Below are positions 18,770 through 28,232 of a stretch of DNA of 64,000 bases, piece after piece. The position numbers and the translations under genes were made by a program. Source of the DNA: Gloeobacter kilaueensis JS1 (GTDB taxonomy: Bacteria > Cyanobacteriota > Cyanobacteriia > Gloeobacterales > Gloeobacteraceae); NCBI RefSeq assembly GCF_000484535.1, contig NC_022600.1:3926234-3990233 (forward strand), given 5' to 3'. The notes below the pieces were generated by a model, which made no database searches, was not told where the DNA came from, and was given only the letters and a program-made list of their open reading frames with translations. Each line of letters starts with the position of its first letter. The stretch's first letter is position 1.

Positions 18770-20225
18770 TCATCGTGCAGAAGCACTCTGGGAAGAGGGC
18801 GACGGGCTGTAGCGCTTGATAAACGCAGCGATGCGCGTATAAGTGTCTACGACATTCTCGACTCGAGTCGTCTGATGCCCTTCGTTCTCATACACCTTCC
18901 ACTCGATAGGCAACCGTAATTTCCTTCCTGCTGCAACCACCTGTCGCAGTTCGCCGACAGGGGCACGGGGATCCTTGCCGCCAGAAATCAGCAGCAGGGG
19001 AGCTTTCATTCTGCTCAGGAAGTTGATGGGCGATCTATCGCTCCACAGATTCCGATTGCGCACGGGGTCGCCCATCTTCAGAGCAAAGTACTCCCAAATT
19101 GCCGGATCGGTGCCCTTCTTGAACGAAAACCAGTTGACAAAGGGAACTTCTGCCACGCCGGCTGCCCAAAGATTGGGATATTTGGTCAGGCCCATCATCG
19201 TCAGATACCCGCCGTAGCTACCGCCCATCAGTACCAGTTTTTTGGGATTGACGTAGCCTGTCTGGGATATCCACTGGGCAGCGGAGACGACATCGCGCAG
19301 ATCACCGCCGCCCAGATCGAAGCGATTCGCGTCGTGAAAGCGGCTACCGTAACCCGTCGAGCCACGGTAGTTCGGAACGATCAGAACATACCCCTGATTC
19401 ACCAAATACTGCACCGTGCGTCCGAACTGGTTGCGGTACTGATAGTTAGGACCACCGTGAACATAGACAATCGCAGGATGGGTGCGATCGCGCTGGAGGT
19501 TATGGGGAACGTAAACGTAGGCCGACAGTTTCCACTTGCCATCTGCGCTGGGAAAATGAACAAGCGTGGGCTCCACCATGTCCTCTGAGCGCACAGCCCC
19601 AACTAGAGAATAGGTAAGCTGGCTTGCTCGCTGGTGCTCCAGATCGTACACCCACACATTCTCTGGGGATTGCGGACCATTGTGGTAGAACATGAGATAC
19701 TCTCCGTCGGGGGAGAAAGCCGAGGCGGTAACGTCAGTCCACTTCGATCCCGGTAGATCATTCACCCCAGGCGGCAGGGGAAGTTTGTCCAATTTTTTGG
19801 AGCGCAGGTCGTACAGATAACCATCACCGCTGCCATCTTCGTTGATGGTCAGCGCGACGAACTGCCCATCCGGTGAAAAACCTCCCGCCAGCGCATCCCA
19901 GTCTTGCCGGGTCAACCATTGTAACTGCCCATCATCCACGCCAAGGAGAGCCACATTGTTGTATCCATTCAGGGCGTTGGAGGTGATCGAAAGTTGTTTA
20001 CCATCCGGCGACCAGCCACCGATCTGGTAGACGCATTCAGCGCAAGGGGGGGTGAGTCTTTTACGCTGGCCCGTTGCGACATCGGAGACGTAAATAGCAG
20101 TAAACTTCGTACCGGTATAATCGCCCACAGCGTAGGCAATAAATTGACCGTTGGGCGACCAGTAAGGTCTGAAGACAACTTGATTCGCAGGCGTGCCGCT
20201 GGTGAGATGACGAGTTTTGCGGCTA

Positions 20226-20261
20226 GTGCAGATGGGCTGAAAAGAGCTGGTAGTTCATACC
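20226..20261. repeat. Left terminal inverted repeat of the IS630 element
   Basis: It begins GTGCAGATGGGCTGA and contains CTGGTAGTT. It matches the opposite end with a few mismatches and starts immediately after the duplicated TA. Confidence 0.8.
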
Positions 20262-21465
20262 TGCAAAGGCTTGCCCTGGTGGGTCCACTTGAACGGCTTC
20301 GCCCATTCCAGGTTGTAATACTCAATAAAGGCCCACACCCGCTCGCGCAACTCCTCAACTGAGCGGAACGAGCTACGCCTGAGCACTTTGCGTGCCAAGA
20401 TCGATAGCCACATCTCGACTTGATTGAGCCAGGAGGCATGTTTGGGTGTGTAGTGCAAAACAACTCGGTGCTTCGGATCGCTCAGGTATGCCTGTCGGCT
20501 GGCCATCGACTTGAGGATGCCGCTTTTGCCTTTGCGCCCCAACTTCTCAGAGCTACCCTCCACAGCAGCGACTAACCGCACCAGCAACTCAGACTGATGA
20601 ATGTTGAGATTGTCCACCACAAAGTGCCAGCGCACAGCCTCAGGACGGGTGCCCATCGCCAGCACCAAAGAAAGAGCGAAGTCTTCTTCTGCACGGGTGG
20701 GAGCGGCAAACGGCGCGACAAGTTGGCCACTGGCCACCTCCCGATGAATAATCAGAGACAGCGTGCCGTGACGAATGTACTCAAACTCCTGCTTCTCAGG
20801 CGCTCCTGGCCGCATTGGCTTGTCTGGATGCAGACGCTCCAGTGCTTGCACTGCGGTCATTTCATCACTGCTGAAAACTACTTCTCCCGCCGCTTGCAGG
20901 GCGGGTGCCTGTTGGTAAAGTGCGCAGATGTGCTGCACTTTAGGTTCAAAGTTCTCGTCTTTTAGCGCGGTGAGCCAGCCCCGGACGCGGTGGGGTTGGA
21001 GATCCCCTTTTTGAGTAGGCGCAAGGCATGACGCGGCGAAATTGAAGGCAGGATGCCACGGGCCACGATTTCTTTGGCGATTTCGCTGCCAGACCACTGA
21101 GTAATCGGGCGGCCTGATTTTTCTGGCGCTTCACACGCTAGAGCGACAATCTGACAAAACTGCTCCGGGCTAATAGCAGACTTCTTGCCTGCTCTGGGGG
21201 CATCGGCCAGTCGCTCCTCAATGCTGAGATCTGGCAGTGGGATGGCCGCAACAGCCAGCCAGCGGCTGCGCCAAAAGCGCACGGCATCGGGGTCCGTGTC
21301 GTGAGCGTGTGCCACCTGGGAGTTATTGAGGCCGTCGGCGCAACCAAGAATGAGTTTGGCTCTCCAGGCTAGCTGTTGGGGGGTGCTGTGTTTGGTTGAG
21401 AATTTCTGCAGAGCTGAGCGGACATCTTCAGCAAGCACCAGAGCGGGTGGTTTGGGTCCAGGCAT
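20255..21465 (-). CDS. IS630-type DDE transposase in two frames (probable -1 frameshift)
   Basis: Frame one (21465 to 20962) encodes a helix-turn-helix N-terminus ending LLKKG; frame two (to 20255) encodes the catalytic part. The frames overlap at an A5G4 run (about 21004-21012). A -1 slip there gives [16 protein letters not shown] and a fused protein of about 403 residues. The DDE triad is visible: Asp in [12 protein letters not shown], Asp in [11 protein letters not shown], Glu in [10 protein letters not shown]. Two-frame transposases joined by frameshifting are common in this family, so the gene is probably functional and not broken. Confidence 0.85.
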
Positions 21466-21485
21466 GAGTGGTTACCGAAATCCTG

Positions 21486-21521
21486 CCTACAAACTACCAG
21501 ACTGACTCAGCCCACCTGCAC
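21486..21521. repeat. Right terminal inverted repeat of the IS630 element
   Basis: Read on the minus strand it begins GTGCAGGTGGGCTGA and reaches CTGGTAGTT. The S9 peptidase reading frame runs into it and stops inside the element at 21487. Confidence 0.8.
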
Positions 21522-22101
21522 TAGATACATCCATCAAATCGATTTCGTAGGTGGAAGAGGTCTTCGGTTTGACGTTGTAGGCGATAGTTCTTCCATCCGG
21601 CGACCAGATCGCCGTCTCCTCCGAGATGCCAGGTGTAGCAGTCAAATTGATGGCCTGTCCCGTTGAAATCGAATACAGGAACAGATCGAATACTTCGTCG
21701 CCATCCCGGTCGGAGGCGTACACGATGAAGTTACGATCCGGTGACCAGGCGGGGCTGGTCTGGCGCTGGTCGGACACGGTTAACTGCTGTGGCCAGCCAC
21801 CTGCGATCCCGACTGTCCACAGATTTTCTCTGCCTGAAATATTGGTAATAAAAGCAACCGAGCGGCCATCCGGCGACCAGACAGCTTCGCCTAGATAGCG
21901 ACTCAAGTACAACTGCGCGAGGTTGAAGAAACGTTGGTCTGGTTTGGTCTGACTTACAACCGAGGAAGGATCGCTGGGCGTCCATGTCCCTGCAGTTTGG
22001 GCAGCGACCGAAAAAGGGCTATTCCCAACCCTTACCAGAATCAGGGACAACAGTAGAAAGGCAAATCGCTTCAACGAAGGCATAGCAGTACCAGCCCAGT
22101 G

Positions 22102-22497
22102 CTAGCGGGTGGTGAGATAGCGCAGGGCAATAACGATTAAAAAGATGCCGAAGGCGCGCTTGACGACGATATCGGGCAAAGCCAGGGTGAGGCGGGCACC
22201 GAAGAAGCTGCCCACCGTCAGCCCCACTACCAGGAGCAGAGCCGCCGGGATATTGACCTGGCCATTTTTGTAGTACTCGAGCACGCCAAAAAGACCGAAG
22301 GGGAGCAGCAGAGCCGCAAGAGACGTGCCGGTGGCCATCTTGGTGCCAAAGCCGACGATGAACATCATCGCCGGGACCATGATCGCCCCACCGCCGATGC
22401 CGAACATGCCCGCCAGCACCCCGGCCACCAGCCCCAGCCCGGCGAGGGAGACTATCTGCAGACTGCTCAAAGTTTCACCCACTTTGTACATGCGCAA
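22102..22497 (-). CDS. TauE/SafE-family membrane protein, half length
   Basis: The 131-residue protein has four predicted helices and the family motif GVLAGMFGIGGGAIMVPAMM, followed by TSLAALLLPFG. TauE/SafE proteins (DUF81) are usually about 250 residues with two such repeats; here only one is present. Single-repeat versions could act as dimers. They are proposed exporters of sulfite or organosulfur compounds. The start is ATG at 22497 or 22491. It lies 18 bp upstream of the S9 peptidase gene, in the same direction. Confidence 0.8.
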   Translation of the reverse strand: MRMYKVGETLSSLQIVSLAGLGLVAGVLAGMFGIGGGAIMVPAMMFIVGFGTKMATGTSLAALLLPFGLFGVLEYYKNGQVNIPAALLLVVGLTVGSFFGARLTLALPDIVVKRAFGIFLIVIALRYLTTR

Positions 22498-22543
22498 TTA
22501 ATTATGCACTGCGCTGGCGGTGCGAGAGGCGTAAAATAGCGTC

Positions 22544-25500
22544 ATGGCGATATTGCACGGTAACTGGGTACACCAGCCCCCCCGCGCTGGGTTTTTCCTA
22601 TGGGCAGAAACCTGGCGGCAGGTACCCAGGCGGCGCAAGCGCGACGAGCAACCGGCCATTCATCCCTACGCCCTCGATCTGGCCGAGTTGTTGCAACATC
22701 TGAGCGAACAGTTTCCGGTCCTGCAGTTGCGGACAAGCAAGCCTGCCAGCCAGACCCTCGTGCTGCCCTCGACCCTCGAAAATGTGCTCTACTCGGCAAG
22801 CCCACCGCCGGAGACAGGCAAGGTGGCTCTGGAAGTGTGGGTGGTGGAGGGGCTTTGGCTCGATGCGCCCCAGGCGTTCGAGTTGCTCTTGAACGTGCCT
22901 CTGGGGAGTACAGATACTTCGATCGGCAACGACCTGCGCTTCTGGTCGCAGTGCGCCCGCTGGGTGCTCGATCTGATGGTGCGCGCCAAGTACCTGCCCA
23001 GTCTTGAGGTGCATAACGGCGATGGAGCCGTGGCCCGCTGGCGGCCCCTGCTCGACAGCGCCGGCGATCAGGCGCGCCTCAAAGATTTTGCGGCTCGCCT
23101 GCCGGATGCCTGCCGCTCGGCGACGCCGGAGGTGGCCCCGGTCGATCTGGTGCGGTCATTTCTGGAAGCTGTCCTCGATGCGCGGGTGCGCGCATTGCTC
23201 TCAAGCGAGCCGCCCGATCCGCGCACGCTGCCGGGGGGGGCGGTCCGTCCCTGGCTGCAGGCGCTCGCAAGCCCCCAGCCGCAGCTAAGAGCCTGCGACG
23301 CGGCGACGGTGGAGCTATCGGAGATTCTAAGCAGCTGGGAAGCGCCCCTGCGCTACCAGGGCCGGGTGCGCACGGGCTTTGTGCTCGAACCGCCCGAGGG
23401 CGCTGAGCGCTCCTGGGCGCTGAATTTTAAGTTGCGGTTGGGAGACGATCCGGCGGCTCCCCTGCTCGATGCGGTTCAAGTCTGGGCGCTGCCGGGGGAC
23501 GAGCAGGAGACGTTTTTAGCGGGACTCGGCCTCGCCTCGCGCATCTTCGCTCCGATCGAGCGCGGATTACTGGTGCCCCAGCCGGAGCGCTGCACCCTCA
23601 GCACCCCCGAGGCGTTTCAATTTCTCAAGGCTGCGACCTGGCGGCTGCGCGAGAGCGGCTTCGACGTGCTGTTACCCGACAGCCTCTCGGAGATGGGCGC
23701 GCTGCGCAACCGCCTCGGCCTCAAGCTCGAAGCGGTCTCAGGCCGCAACGCCAATGTCAGCCCCGGCCTCGGGATGCAGAGCCTGCTCAATTTTCGCTGG
23801 GAGCTGTCGCTGGGGGGCCAGCCCATCAGCCGCGAGCAATTCGAGCGGCTGGCCGCCACCGCCGAACCTCTGGTCAAGGTCGATAGTGCCTGGGTCGAAC
23901 TGCGCCCCCAGGACGTGCGCGCTGCCCGCAAATTTTTTGAGACGCGACAAGATCAAGTCGGATTGTCGCTGGAGCACGTCCTGCGCCTGGGCTTCGGCGA
24001 TGCCCAGACGATCGCGGGACTACCTATCGTCAACTTCGACAGTTCCGGCCCGATCCAGCAACTGCTGGAGACGCTCACAGACCAGCGCAAGCTCAAGCCC
24101 ATCGACGAACCGCCTGGTTTTCGCGGCACCCTGCGCCCCTATCAAAAACTGGGCGTCGGCTGGCTCAGCTTCCTGCAGCAGTGGGGCCTGGGAGCCTGTC
24201 TGGCCGATGACATGGGCCTGGGTAAGACGATCGAGATGATCGCGATGCTGTTGCACCTCAAGGCCAGGCAAGAACTGGATGGGCCGGTGCTGCTCATCTG
24301 TCCCACCTCGGTGATGGGCAACTGGGAGCGGGAGGTGAGAAAATTTGCCCCCGAGCTAAAAGTGCATGTCCATCACGGGGCGCGGCGGCCCAAGGGCCGC
24401 AACTTCGTCGAAATGGCTGCCAGGACCAACGTCGTCGTAAGTAGCTACGCCCTGGTGCAGCGCGACAGCCGCGACCTCAAGCGCGTCGAGTGGCTGGGGC
24501 TGGTCCTCGATGAAGCGCAAAATATCAAAAATCCCGAGGCCAAGCAGACCCAGGCGATCCGCGAACTCACCGCTAGATTTCGGATCGCCCTCACCGGCAC
24601 GCCGGTCGAAAATCGCCTTGCAGAACTGTGGTCGATCCTCGATTTCCTCAACCCCGGCTATCTGGGAGCGCGCAACTTCTTCCAGCGCCGCTTCGCGGTG
24701 CCCATCGAAAAGTACGGCGATCGCGCCTCCGCGAACGCCCTGCGCGCTCTGGTCCAGCCTTTTATCCTGCGGCGGCTCAAATCCGACCCGCAAATTATTC
24801 AAGATCTGCCCGAAAAGCAGGAGACGAACGTCTTCTGTCCGCTCACTGCCGAGCAGGCCGCCCTCTACGAGCGGGTAGTCAACGAGTCGCTCACCAAGAT
24901 CGAAAGTAGCACCGGCATCCAGCGGCGGGGGGCTGTGCTCGCCACCCTGGTCAAGCTCAAGCAGGTCTGCAACCACCCGAGCCATTACCTGGGCGACGCC
25001 GAACCGCTCGGCGAGCGCTCCGGCAAACTGCGGCGATTGGAGGAGATGCTCGAAGAGGTCTTAGCCGACGAGGAGCGGGCCTTGATCTTTACGCAGTTCG
25101 CCGAGTGGGGCCACCTGCTGCAGGCGCATCTGAGCCGCCAGTTGGGTTCTGAGGTCTTTTTTCTGTTTGGCGGGACGAGCAAAAACCAGCGCGAGGCGAT
25201 GATCGACCGCTTCCAGCGCGATCCCCAGGCACCGCGCATCTTTATTCTGTCTTTGAAGGCGGGGGGCGTCGGCCTCAACCTCACCCGCGCCAACCACGTC
25301 TTCCACTTCGATCGCTGGTGGAACCCGGCGGTCGAAAACCAGGCTACCGACCGCGTCTTTCGTATCGGTCAGACCAAAAATGTCCAGGTCTACAAGTTCG
25401 TCTGCACGGGCACGCTTGAGGAGCGGATCAGCGCCCTCATCGAGAGCAAAAAAGCCCTTGCCGAGCAGGTGGTGAGCGCCGGTGAAAACTGGCTCTCTGA

Positions 25501-25576
25501 GATGAGCACCGACCAGTTGCGGCAGTTGCTGGTGCTCGATCGATCAGAAATTGTCGATACCGACGAGGGAGAATAA
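22544..25576 (+). CDS. SNF2-family DNA-dependent ATPase/helicase
   Basis: The 1010-residue protein has a long N-terminal region (about 510 residues) typical of bacterial SNF2 proteins, then the two RecA lobes. Motif I is DDMGLGKT, motif II LDEAQNIKN, motif III ALTGTPVENRL, and the C-terminal lobe has LSLKAGGVGLNLTRANHVFH and ATDRVFRIGQTKNVQVYKF (motifs V and VI). These proteins translocate on DNA and remodel nucleoprotein complexes such as stalled RNA polymerase. Its stop overlaps the ATG of the SWIM gene (TAATG). Confidence 0.93.
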   Translation: MAILHGNWVHQPPRAGFFLWAETWRQVPRRRKRDEQPAIHPYALDLAELLQHLSEQFPVLQLRTSKPASQTLVLPSTLENVLYSASPPPETGKVALEVWVVEGLWLDAPQAFELLLNVPLGSTDTSIGNDLRFWSQCARWVLDLMVRAKYLPSLEVHNGDGAVARWRPLLDSAGDQARLKDFAARLPDACRSATPEVAPVDLVRSFLEAVLDARVRALLSSEPPDPRTLPGGAVRPWLQALASPQPQLRACDAATVELSEILSSWEAPLRYQGRVRTGFVLEPPEGAERSWALNFKLRLGDDPAAPLLDAVQVWALPGDEQETFLAGLGLASRIFAPIERGLLVPQPERCTLSTPEAFQFLKAATWRLRESGFDVLLPDSLSEMGALRNRLGLKLEAVSGRNANVSPGLGMQSLLNFRWELSLGGQPISREQFERLAATAEPLVKVDSAWVELRPQDVRAARKFFETRQDQVGLSLEHVLRLGFGDAQTIAGLPIVNFDSSGPIQQLLETLTDQRKLKPIDEPPGFRGTLRPYQKLGVGWLSFLQQWGLGACLADDMGLGKTIEMIAMLLHLKARQELDGPVLLICPTSVMGNWEREVRKFAPELKVHVHHGARRPKGRNFVEMAARTNVVVSSYALVQRDSRDLKRVEWLGLVLDEAQNIKNPEAKQTQAIRELTARFRIALTGTPVENRLAELWSILDFLNPGYLGARNFFQRRFAVPIEKYGDRASANALRALVQPFILRRLKSDPQIIQDLPEKQETNVFCPLTAEQAALYERVVNESLTKIESSTGIQRRGAVLATLVKLKQVCNHPSHYLGDAEPLGERSGKLRRLEEMLEEVLADEERALIFTQFAEWGHLLQAHLSRQLGSEVFFLFGGTSKNQREAMIDRFQRDPQAPRIFILSLKAGGVGLNLTRANHVFHFDRWWNPAVENQATDRVFRIGQTKNVQVYKFVCTGTLEERISALIESKKALAEQVVSAGENWLSEMSTDQLRQLLVLDRSEIVDTDEGE

Positions 25577-26397
25577 TGAGCGATCTGGTCAAGCCGGGGC
25601 AGGAAGCGGCTCCCAAAGTTTTCGCCAGCCAGTGGTGGGCGCAACGGTGGATCGATGTGCTCGAATCGTTTGGCTGGACGCAGCGGCTGGCGCGGGGGCG
25701 CAACTATGCGCGGGGCGGCAACGTGCTTGCGATGGAATTTCAAGGCTCGAAGGTCAAGGCAAAGGTCCAGGGCACCGCCCCCGCCCCCTACGACGTGACG
25801 CTCTTTCTCGATCGCTTCAGCGACGAGCAGTGGAACGAGGTGATCGAGACGCTGGCGGGCCAGGCCATCTTTGCGGCCAAGTTGCTCGCAGGCGAGATGC
25901 CCCAGAATATCGAAGAAGCCTTTATCGCAAGCGGCCTCAGTCTGTTTCCCTTCAACAAGTGGGACATCCACAGCAACTGCTCCTGCCCGGATTCGGCCAA
26001 CCCCTGCAAGCACATCGCTGCGGTCTACTACCTGATGGGCGAGCGCTTCGATCAAGATCCCTTCGTACTCTTTGCTCTAAGGGGCCGCAGCCGCCCGCAG
26101 ATTCTCCAGCGCCTGCGCGAATTGCGCGGCAGCAAGAGTCCCGACAACAAAGAATCCCTCGCCCCAGTGGCAGAGCAACCGGCGGTCCCGCCCCTTGAGA
26201 GTGCGCACTTCTGGGAGTTGAGGGGCGACCTCGATCCGTCGCTGGTGGCGATCGTGCCGCCGCCTTCGCAGGAGACAGTCCTCGACGTGCTCGGTCCACC
26301 GCCCATCGAAGGGGCGGAGCCGACGGTCAACTTCTTAAAAGGCGCTTATACCCAGGCACGCGACTGGGCGATGGGGGCGGCTCTGGGCGGTAGCTAA
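25576..26397 (+). CDS. SWIM zinc-finger protein, partner of the SNF2 protein
   Basis: The 273-residue protein has a SWIM-type zinc site CSCPDSANPCKHIAA (CxC...CxH) near residues 139-150, preceded by a conserved YARGGNVL-type segment. SWIM domains bind DNA or protein and often accompany SNF2 helicases in bacteria. The one-base overlap with the helicase gene indicates coupled translation and a shared complex. The gene ends 2 bp from the convergent hrcA stop. Confidence 0.9.
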   Translation: MSDLVKPGQEAAPKVFASQWWAQRWIDVLESFGWTQRLARGRNYARGGNVLAMEFQGSKVKAKVQGTAPAPYDVTLFLDRFSDEQWNEVIETLAGQAIFAAKLLAGEMPQNIEEAFIASGLSLFPFNKWDIHSNCSCPDSANPCKHIAAVYYLMGERFDQDPFVLFALRGRSRPQILQRLRELRGSKSPDNKESLAPVAEQPAVPPLESAHFWELRGDLDPSLVAIVPPPSQETVLDVLGPPPIEGAEPTVNFLKGAYTQARDWAMGAALGGS

Positions 26398-26399
26398 GA

Positions 26400-27470
26400 T
26401 CACTCTTCGCTTTGCATCACCTGTGAGAGGTGGTCGCTCGTGGCCTGTACCGAGGCGATCGCCCGGTCGTAGGGCAGTCGGGTCGGACCGAGCACGCCCA
26501 CCGAACCGACCGGCGTCTCGTTGCGGTAGTAGGTGCTGCTCACCAGCGAGCAGAACTGCATCGGCTCCAGCGGGTTGTCCGCCCCGATGCGCACGACGAT
26601 CTGGCGGCCCTGGTGCTGCTCTGGGGTAATCAGCGACCCGATGCGCTCGCGCTCGACTTCAAGGAGCTGCACGATTGCCTGGATGCGCTCCGGCTCGGCA
26701 AACTCCGGCTGCTTGAGAATTTCGCCGACGCCGCTTACAAATAGCTGCCCGGTCGGCGGCTGCAGGACCCGCTGTAAAAGCGCGATGAGGCCGCGCAAAA
26801 ATTCGGCGTACCAGTGGTATTCGCCGCCCATCGCCCCGACCACCGCCGGGTCCAGCTCGCCCACCATCCGGTTCTGTAGCTGGATATTCAGGTAATTGTT
26901 GAGCGCTTCGAGCTGCTCAGCCATCTCCGGCTGGGGCAGATCGAGCAAAAACGAGCGCGTCTGGAGGGCGTCGGTGACGACGATCACCAGTGCCCGCCCT
27001 TCGCCGATATGAACGATCTGCAGGTGCCGCACACAGACGAGCGCGCTCTGGGGAGCGGTAATGAGGGCCACACAGCCGCTCAAGGTGGCAAGCAATCGCG
27101 TCGCCCCCTGCAACAGACTCTCAAGGTCGCGCCGCTCGGCAAGATTTTCAGCCAGCGCCGAGCGCATCCGCTGCACCAGTTCGGTCGGCGGTGCGATCAG
27201 CTCGTCTACGTACACCCGGTAGCCAGAGTCAGACGGAATGCGTCCGGCACTGGTATGGGGCTGGAAGAGAAGACCCCAGCTCTCGAGTACCGACATTGCG
27301 TTGCGGATCGTCGCCGAACTCAGTCCAAAATTGTATTGTTGGGTGATCATCTTCGAGCCCACCGGCTCGGCGGTGTCGATGTAGCACTTGACCGTCGCGT
27401 GCAAAATCTGCTTATAGCGATCGCTCAGTGTAAGTTTCGAGTGCAACGAATAAAAGGAGTGGCTGTTCAC
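26400..27470 (-). CDS. hrcA: Heat-inducible transcription repressor HrcA
   Basis: The 356-residue protein matches HrcA: an N-terminal winged helix (LSDRYKQILHATVKCYIDTAEPVGSKMI, SSATIRNAMSVLE), HTSAGRIPSDSGYRVYVDEL, and the C-terminal VGVLGPTRLPYDRAIASV. HrcA represses groESL and sometimes dnaK by binding CIRCE operators. I see no CIRCE inverted repeat upstream of this gene, so it is probably not autoregulated through CIRCE. The start is a GTG at 27470 with AGGTAG upstream. Confidence 0.93.
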   Translation of the reverse strand: MNSHSFYSLHSKLTLSDRYKQILHATVKCYIDTAEPVGSKMITQQYNFGLSSATIRNAMSVLESWGLLFQPHTSAGRIPSDSGYRVYVDELIAPPTELVQRMRSALAENLAERRDLESLLQGATRLLATLSGCVALITAPQSALVCVRHLQIVHIGEGRALVIVVTDALQTRSFLLDLPQPEMAEQLEALNNYLNIQLQNRMVGELDPAVVGAMGGEYHWYAEFLRGLIALLQRVLQPPTGQLFVSGVGEILKQPEFAEPERIQAIVQLLEVERERIGSLITPEQHQGRQIVVRIGADNPLEPMQFCSLVSSTYYRNETPVGSVGVLGPTRLPYDRAIASVQATSDHLSQVMQSEE

Positions 27471-27654
27471 GCTATCTACCTGCAGATCTCACCTGATAGG
27501 ACTAATTTTAGCGGCCTGTCAAGGAATGTTACTCCGATCTTGCTACACTGTTGCCCAACCTTCGTTGCAATATTCCATCGGTGCCGCCGTTCGTACGTGT
27601 GCATCCTGTCCCTGGCCTGGGGGGTAAATAATTAACTGTATATTTTGATAATGG

Positions 27655-28014
27655 ATGGCGAAGATACTGGTAATCGAAGATGAACCGGTGAGCCGCAAAC
27701 TCCTGCGGATGGTCTTATCCCTAGCCGCTCATGAAGTGCTCGAAGCGCAAGACGGTCTGAGTGGTATGGATTTAGCGGCCCGCAATCAGCCTGATCTGAT
27801 CGTACTGGATCTGACGTTGCCCCATCTGGACGGCTGGGCAGTACTGGCCCGCCTGCGGGAGCAGGGGGTGACAGCGCCGGTGGTGGCCGTCACGGGCCAC
27901 GCTCTGGTAGGCGATCGCGAGCGGATTCTGGCGGCTGGTTTCGATGGATACATGAGCAAACCGATCGACGTGAGAACCTTTAATCAAGCGCTGGAGGCTT
28001 ATCTGCCATGCTAA
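27655..28014 (+). CDS. Single-domain response regulator (receiver only)
   Basis: The 119-residue protein is a receiver domain: acidic pair at ILVIEDEPVSR, phospho-acceptor Asp in LIVLDLTLPHLDGW, Thr in VVAVTGHA, and Lys in GYMSKPID. There is no output domain, as in CheY or Spo0F. Its stop overlaps the start of the next gene by 7 bp. It is followed by a HisKA-like protein and an OmpR regulator in one transcription unit, suggesting a short phosphorelay. Confidence 0.9.
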   Translation: MAKILVIEDEPVSRKLLRMVLSLAAHEVLEAQDGLSGMDLAARNQPDLIVLDLTLPHLDGWAVLARLREQGVTAPVVAVTGHALVGDRERILAAGFDGYMSKPIDVRTFNQALEAYLPC

Positions 28015-28232
28015 AGACCGCCGTCAAATCCGCCTCGACGCGGGATCTGCGCCACGACATCGGCGAACCTCTGCTGGCGATTCGGCTCTATGCCCAGGTT
28101 CTGCGCTCCGGCGACGCGCTCGATCCGCGCCTGTCCGAGACGTTGCTTGAGGCGATCGAAGAGCAGGCGGTTACGCTTCAGCGACGCCTAGAGGAGGTAC
28201 TAGGCGATGCCCTGTCAAATCCTTATCGTTGA
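28008..28232 (+). CDS. Stand-alone HisKA/DHp-like domain protein, 74 residues
   Basis: The protein contains an H-box resembling histidine kinase dimerisation domains: DLRHDIGEPLLAIRLYAQVL matches the HExxxPLxxI pattern with His at residue 16. A second helix (LSETLLEAIEEQAVTLQRRL) follows, completing a two-helix hairpin. No ATP-binding domain is encoded. It overlaps the upstream receiver gene by 7 bp and the downstream OmpR gene by 26 bp. It could be a phosphotransfer protein or a decoy; phosphorylation is inferred, not shown. Confidence 0.7.
   Translation: MLKTAVKSASTRDLRHDIGEPLLAIRLYAQVLRSGDALDPRLSETLLEAIEEQAVTLQRRLEEVLGDALSNPYR

Larger units (their letters stand above)
20226..21521 (-). 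mobile_element. IS630-family insertion sequence, 1296 bp, inserted at TA
   Basis: The element is bounded by inverted repeats: the left end begins GTGCAGATGGGCTGA and the right end, read inward on the other strand, begins GTGCAGGTGGGCTGA; both continue to CTGGTAGTT. A TA dinucleotide flanks each side (20224-20225 and 21522-21523), the target duplication of IS630/Tc1-mariner elements. The original site was CTAG. It carries one transposase split into two overlapping frames. The interrupted peptidase gene restores perfectly on excision, so the insertion is young. Confidence 0.9.
18770..22083 (-). pseudogene. S9-family peptidase (DPP-IV/acylaminoacyl-peptidase type) split by an IS element
   Basis: The gene starts at ATG 22083 with a signal peptide and WD-like propeller repeats (SPDGRSVAFITN, SPDRNFIVYASD), reaches codon GAT GTA TCT at about 21523, and resumes at 20223. 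The C-terminal part ends at 18770. Removing the IS and one TA copy joins the halves in frame as DVSSRKTRHLTSG and gives a 671-residue protein. The C-terminal hydrolase has GGSYGGYLTMMG (Ser), SGGKDPRAP (Asp) and NEGHQT (His), all intact. The family removes acylated or N-terminal residues from peptides. It lies 18 bp downstream of the TauE-like gene, in one direction. Confidence 0.88.

Noticed and set aside
27471..27654. CIRCE operator upstream of hrcA
   Set aside because: I searched for TTAGCACTC and its inverted partner and saw neither.
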